Of a DNA stretch of 26,884 bases, positions 23,943-26,884 are shown in pieces. The notes under the pieces are model-generated. The model did no database searches and had not been told where the DNA came from. It saw only the letters and a program-made list of their open reading frames with translations. Position 1 is the stretch's first letter. The number at the start of each line of letters is the position of its first letter. Source of the DNA: JBBIND01 sp037444075. Lineage in GTDB: Bacteria > Acidobacteriota > Terriglobia > Bryobacterales > Bryobacteraceae. The position numbers and the translations under genes are program-made. Location: assembly GCA_037444075.1 (NCBI GenBank), contig JBBIND010000060.1, positions 1 to 26,884 on the forward strand, in the 5' to 3' direction.

Positions 23943-24727
23943 ATTGGTTTCTGATCGGAGCCTGGCCGGATCGTGCTGAGGAGGCTGAGTACGTTCTCCC
24001 GCATATGGTGCGTCAGCCGCTCCCGGTCCCTAATGGTCAGGTGCTCGGTGGAAATCGGCTCGCCGAAGACCAGATCCACTGTTCCGCCACGCACACCCAG
24101 GCTTCCGATGGGCAGCAACTCCCTGGTTCCCCAGAGAGCGAACGGCACAATCGGGGCGCCCGCTTTGATGGCGATGTAAGCAGCGCCTTCCTTGAATTCC
24201 TGCACCTCTCCGCGCGTGCGCGAGCCCTCCGGAAACAGCAACACGGAGAGGTTCTTTTTGGTGATCGTGTGCGCGGCGTCAGACATGTTCTTCAGCGAAG
24301 CCCGGATATTGGTGGGCTCCACGGAGAAATGCCCCGTGCAGCGCAGGTGGGTGCCAAGGAAGGGAATCTTGACGTAGCGCGCGTTGACCAGAAAGCGGAT
24401 GCGGCGCGGGACATAGGCAATCACCACGGGCGTGTCCAACAGGCTGAGATGATTGCCGACGAATACGCAACACCCATTCTTCGGGATGCGCTCCAGCCCT
24501 CGCGCGCGCACTTTGGTGAAGCCCAGGGCCAGCAACATGCGTGCCCACAGATGCGCGCACTGATCGGAAAAACGCAGTTCCCTGTCAATCAGACTGCCAA
24601 TGACAGAGACGCTGCCCATGAACGCCGTAGCCAGAGCGATCATGGGCGCGGTGAAAACGTAACCGCGGAAGATCCGCCAGAACGGAGCAGAGTGGGGGTG
24701 GGTTGGAATTGCAGAGTTACGCTTCAT
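23939..24727 (-). CDS. plsC: 1-acyl-sn-glycerol-3-phosphate acyltransferase (paralog 1)
   Basis: PlsC adds the second acyl chain to lysophosphatidic acid at the inner membrane. The 262-residue protein has an N-terminal hydrophobic helix, the catalytic HX4D motif (H93-D98 in NHLSLLD), the phosphate-binding FPEGSRTRG (from 165) and the late PIVPFALWGTRELLP motif. The frame is open to 24832. ATG 24727 is chosen because homology begins there, but ATG 24751 is possible, and neither has a good ribosome-binding site. It precedes glpD with a 4-nt overlap, so glycerol-3-phosphate use for lipid and for energy are coexpressed. Confidence 0.92.
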   Translation of the reverse strand: MKRNSAIPTHPHSAPFWRIFRGYVFTAPMIALATAFMGSVSVIGSLIDRELRFSDQCAHLWARMLLALGFTKVRARGLERIPKNGCCVFVGNHLSLLDTPVVIAYVPRRIRFLVNARYVKIPFLGTHLRCTGHFSVEPTNIRASLKNMSDAAHTITKKNLSVLLFPEGSRTRGEVQEFKEGAAYIAIKAGAPIVPFALWGTRELLPIGSLGVRGGTVDLVFGEPISTEHLTIRDRERLTHHMRENVLSLLSTIRPGSDQKPI

Positions 24728-24984
24728 CGTAGCCAAACATAAAGGGTTCATTACCGGGTAGCTGGAAGTGGCTCTCGAGGGCGGCCTCACTGGCCTCCCC
24801 CGCCGCTCCGGCGGCTTGACCGGCGTTTGCACGCCGCTCCCTTGGAGTCACGTCCTCCGCCCGGATCCTTCCAGAACGGAGCGGACAGACTCCGCCGGCC
24901 GGCGCCTCTAAATCGCGGAGTGCCAGCCCCCGGGACCGATCATGCCAGCCCCGGGGCTCACCGCAATCCAGTCACCTCTCCTGA

Positions 24985-25733
24985 TCAGAATACCAACCTG
25001 AGGGCAAGCTGTACCTGGCGCGCGGGGAATGTCTGGCGAATCGTGCCGAAAGCGGCTGAAGACCTGTTGACCGTAGGGTTGCCGAAATTCGTCTTGTTGG
25101 TCAGGTTGAAGGCTTCAGCGCGGAACTGGATGCTCATTCGAGCCGTGCCTGGAGAGCATGGTAGTTGCCGAAGGCGCCCGGGAACGTGACCGTGATGGCG
25201 CTAAAAGCCGGGTTGGGGCGGCGCGCCTGAATGGAGGCGTTCTCTCCGGGGCGGTTAGGGCGGGCCTGGTTGTAATCGGCAAACAGGATGAGGTGAGTTG
25301 ACTTGTTGCCGACATAGCCAACGTCGACGACGGTGTGCCTGGCGACCTCGCGCTGAATTGAGAAGGACCAGGTCTGCACGTAGCCGGTGGGAGACTCGCG
25401 CGGGATGTAGCTGATAATGGCCAGAAGGGGATTGAACCTGTCAGGATCCGTGAGCCCTGCGGGATAGCCTTGCTGCGTGGTGCGGAAGCCTGGCTTCTCG
25501 GCGGTCACACGATAGAGGCCGATGCGGACATTCAGAAACTGATAGTCTCCGAACTCGTTAGTGGTGGCCGAAAAGCGGATGCCGGTCTCCAGGCTCAGCA
25601 GCGTAGCGTTCGCCGCCGGGACGAGGTTGTTGGACGGATCCCGCACTGTCCCCGGCACGGCACTGGTTTCGAACTGGGCCATGGCGGTTGACGCCAGCGC
25701 CAGACAGAGAGCGAACACAGAAAGATTTTTCAG
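24985..25733 (-). pseudogene. collapsed Oar-like TonB-dependent receptor (carboxypeptidase-regulatory domain)
   Basis: Three pieces of a receptor normally over 1000 residues long remain. First come a signal peptide and carboxypeptidase-regulatory domain (about 25733-25472, ending in LYRVTAEKPGFRTT). Then, in frame, comes a barrel segment with DPDRFNPLLAIISYIP, TWSFSIQREV and DVGYVGNKSTHL (to about 25134). After a TGA, in another frame, comes the true C-terminus with SIQFRAEAFNLTNKTNFGNP and final LRLVF (25137-24985). The plug and most of the barrel are gone. No standard codon starts the signal peptide at KNLSVFALCLAL, only a CTG at 25733. Such receptors are abundant in Acidobacteriota and import bulky glycans or siderophores. 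Confidence 0.88.
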
Positions 25734-26063
25734 GTTAGTCCCCCCGTGGGTTATTCAAGAGTTCCGTATCTGGTTACTGGAAATAAGCCATTCCCGTCCG
25801 ATTCTGACGCGGCTGCCAGCAGCTCAGGTGGTAAGCGCCCACCGGACATCCGCTCAGGCTGCGGAGAGACGAATCCTCAAGTGAGAGCAGACCGCTGCCA
25901 GAGACTGACAGGAGATCCTTGACGGTTTTGTGTGGCTGTTTGAGCGGGACAGGGTGCGGGTAGAGGCACGTGAGGACAGGTGAAACCGCCTGTCACACGA
26001 CTCCTGCCGATCACCCCCGCGGGATTGGCTTTGGTGAGCGCCGTGGCTGCGGCGCCCGCTCGA
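25734..26063. other. intergenic stretch without a recognisable gene
   Basis: These 330 bp lie between the receptor remnant and the second plsC. No homologous ORF, RNA gene or clear repeat was seen on either strand. It includes the former promoter and leader of the receptor. It may also hold eroded coding sequence, which I could not recognise. Confidence 0.6.
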
Positions 26064-26798
26064 TCAGCGCTGGCCGGCGGGCAGCGGCTCCTGGTCGCAC
26101 TCGGAAATCGCTTCCCGCAAGGCTTGAGAAAGGCGGGTGCGGTCCAGCAAGCTCATGTCCAAGGTGGGGATAGGGTCGCCGATCTTCATTGTGACGAGGC
26201 CGCCGCGGAGCCAAAAGGATCCGAGCGGCAGGATCTCGCGCGTTCCCAGCAGAGCGATGGGGACGATGGGCACTCCCGCCTTGATGGCGACGAACGCGGC
26301 GCCGTCCTTGAAAGGCAGCAATTCGCCGCGGGTGCGCGCGCCCTCAGGAAACACCAGCACCGAGACATTCCGCTCCTGAATAATGCGGCCCGCCTCGGCC
26401 ATGCTCTTCAACGACTCGCGGGCGTTGCTGCTGTCCACGGCCAGATGACCGGCGCGCTTCAGGTGAAAACCGATGAACGGCACGCTGAACAGGTTCTTGT
26501 TCGCGACGAAGCGGAACTGCACCGGGATGTGGGGTAAGATGCAGGGGACATCGAAATAGCTGCGGTGGTTGGCAATAAAGACGTAACTCCCGCCCGGGGC
26601 GATCTTCTCCACGCCTTCCACTTTCACCCGGATACCGCCAATGCGCAGCAGGACGCGGGACCAGAAGCGCGCCATCTTGTGCTGGGTGATGCCGGTGGAA
26701 CTGAACAGCGACACTATCAGCGAGAGCGTCCCCATGATGGCCGTGAACAGCGTCATGACCGGCGCTACGTACAGAAGCACTTTGATTTTGTGAAGCAT
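26064..26798 (-). CDS. plsC: 1-acyl-sn-glycerol-3-phosphate acyltransferase (paralog 2)
   Basis: The 244-residue membrane-bound acyltransferase has an N-terminal hydrophobic segment (about 7-32), HX4D at H78-D83 (NHRSYFD), FPEGARTRG from residue 150, and PIVPIALLGTREILP. It is clearly homologous to the plsC product about 1.3 kb downstream, with shared blocks such as GTRE-LP-GS and LRGG/VRGG. Two PlsC enzymes may differ in acyl-chain or lysophospholipid preference. ATG 26798 has only a weak GGACAGG site about 11 nt upstream. No other lipid gene adjoins it in the window. Confidence 0.92.
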   Translation of the reverse strand: MLHKIKVLLYVAPVMTLFTAIMGTLSLIVSLFSSTGITQHKMARFWSRVLLRIGGIRVKVEGVEKIAPGGSYVFIANHRSYFDVPCILPHIPVQFRFVANKNLFSVPFIGFHLKRAGHLAVDSSNARESLKSMAEAGRIIQERNVSVLVFPEGARTRGELLPFKDGAAFVAIKAGVPIVPIALLGTREILPLGSFWLRGGLVTMKIGDPIPTLDMSLLDRTRLSQALREAISECDQEPLPAGQR

Positions 26799-26851
26799 GT
26801 CGTGTGCCTGTCCGTTCGGCTAACGCGCTGCGGGCGCGCCGCGAAGTTGAC

Positions 26852-26879
26852 ATTTTAGCGCAACCGGGTCTAGTCCCAA
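26852..26879 (-). promoter_or_regulatory. possible promoter of plsC paralog 2
   Basis: On the minus strand TTGGGA (26879-26874) and TAAAAT (26857-26852) are 16 nt apart and would give a leader of about 47 nt. The match is moderate and nothing else supports it. Confidence 0.35.
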
Positions 26880-26884
26880 GCCGC

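Noticed and set aside
24670..24890. Near-repeat of GATCC..CCAGAACGGAGC in the plsC start and in the downstream spacer
   Set aside because: Only about 12 bases are contiguous and the flanks do not match, so chance similarity in GC-rich sequence is likely. No element borders were seen.
24947..24958. 12-bp palindrome AGCCCCGGGGCT after the receptor remnant
   Set aside because: It lacks a loop and a T-run, and similar GC palindromes recur nearby, so it was not called a terminator.
26344..26853. 169-codon minus-strand frame overlapping the second plsC
   Set aside because: It is an out-of-phase frame of the plsC gene with an Arg/Ser/His-rich composition. The plsC frame has full catalytic motifs.

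Overview
This GC-rich, densely coded window reads as chromosome from an Acidobacteriota bacterium, probably of the Solibacter/Bryobacter type. The clues are two Tat-exported Gfo/Idh/MocA oxidoreductases in tandem, remnants of an Oar-like TonB-dependent receptor with an N-terminal carboxypeptidase-regulatory domain, a long BamD, and 'MACKTP..'-type small basic ORFs. The taxonomic call is inference from protein resemblance, not from a database search. No rRNA, tRNA, CRISPR array, insertion sequence or prophage gene was seen.

Layout. 1-1091: the start of a DUF438-like gene (minus) and arsM, arsenite methyltransferase (plus). 1202-2868: pit and its DUF47 partner (phosphate uptake, minus). 2943-3755: ttcA-like tRNA thiolase (minus), head to head with rsmB-rpe-bamD-response regulator-PspC (3781-7854, plus). 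rsmB appears to start at a CTG codon behind a perfect Shine-Dalgarno sequence. 7851-12181: leucine operon leuA-leuB-leuC-leuD (minus), with a leuA that lacks the leucine-sensing domain. 12439-13983: an AbgT-family transporter, divergent from leuA. 14059-16516: two Tat-signal Gfo/Idh/MocA oxidoreductases (minus). 16587-16868: the C-terminal stump of a PQQ-type beta-propeller gene.

16947-20542 is the most coherent accessory module, all on the minus strand: mntR-like regulator, perR, rubrerythrin, a CCG/4Fe-4S oxidoreductase and DUF3501. perR has every residue of the PerR metal/peroxide site. It is preceded by a near-consensus promoter whose 17-bp spacer is almost exactly filled by a perfect palindrome matching a PerR box. 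The -10 is placed so that transcription should begin at the perR ATG (leaderless). The reading is a peroxide-inducible rubrerythrin system with its own dedicated electron-transfer partners, of which the Fe-S protein and DUF3501 have no settled role.

20592-22279: a secreted M28 peptidase followed by an 18-residue lysine-rich microprotein with a strong ribosome-binding site. 22302-24727: glpD and plsC, translationally coupled (minus). 24985-25733: a TonB-dependent receptor gene reduced to three fragments by large deletions. 26064-26798: a second plsC paralog (minus). The two plsC genes flank the dead receptor.
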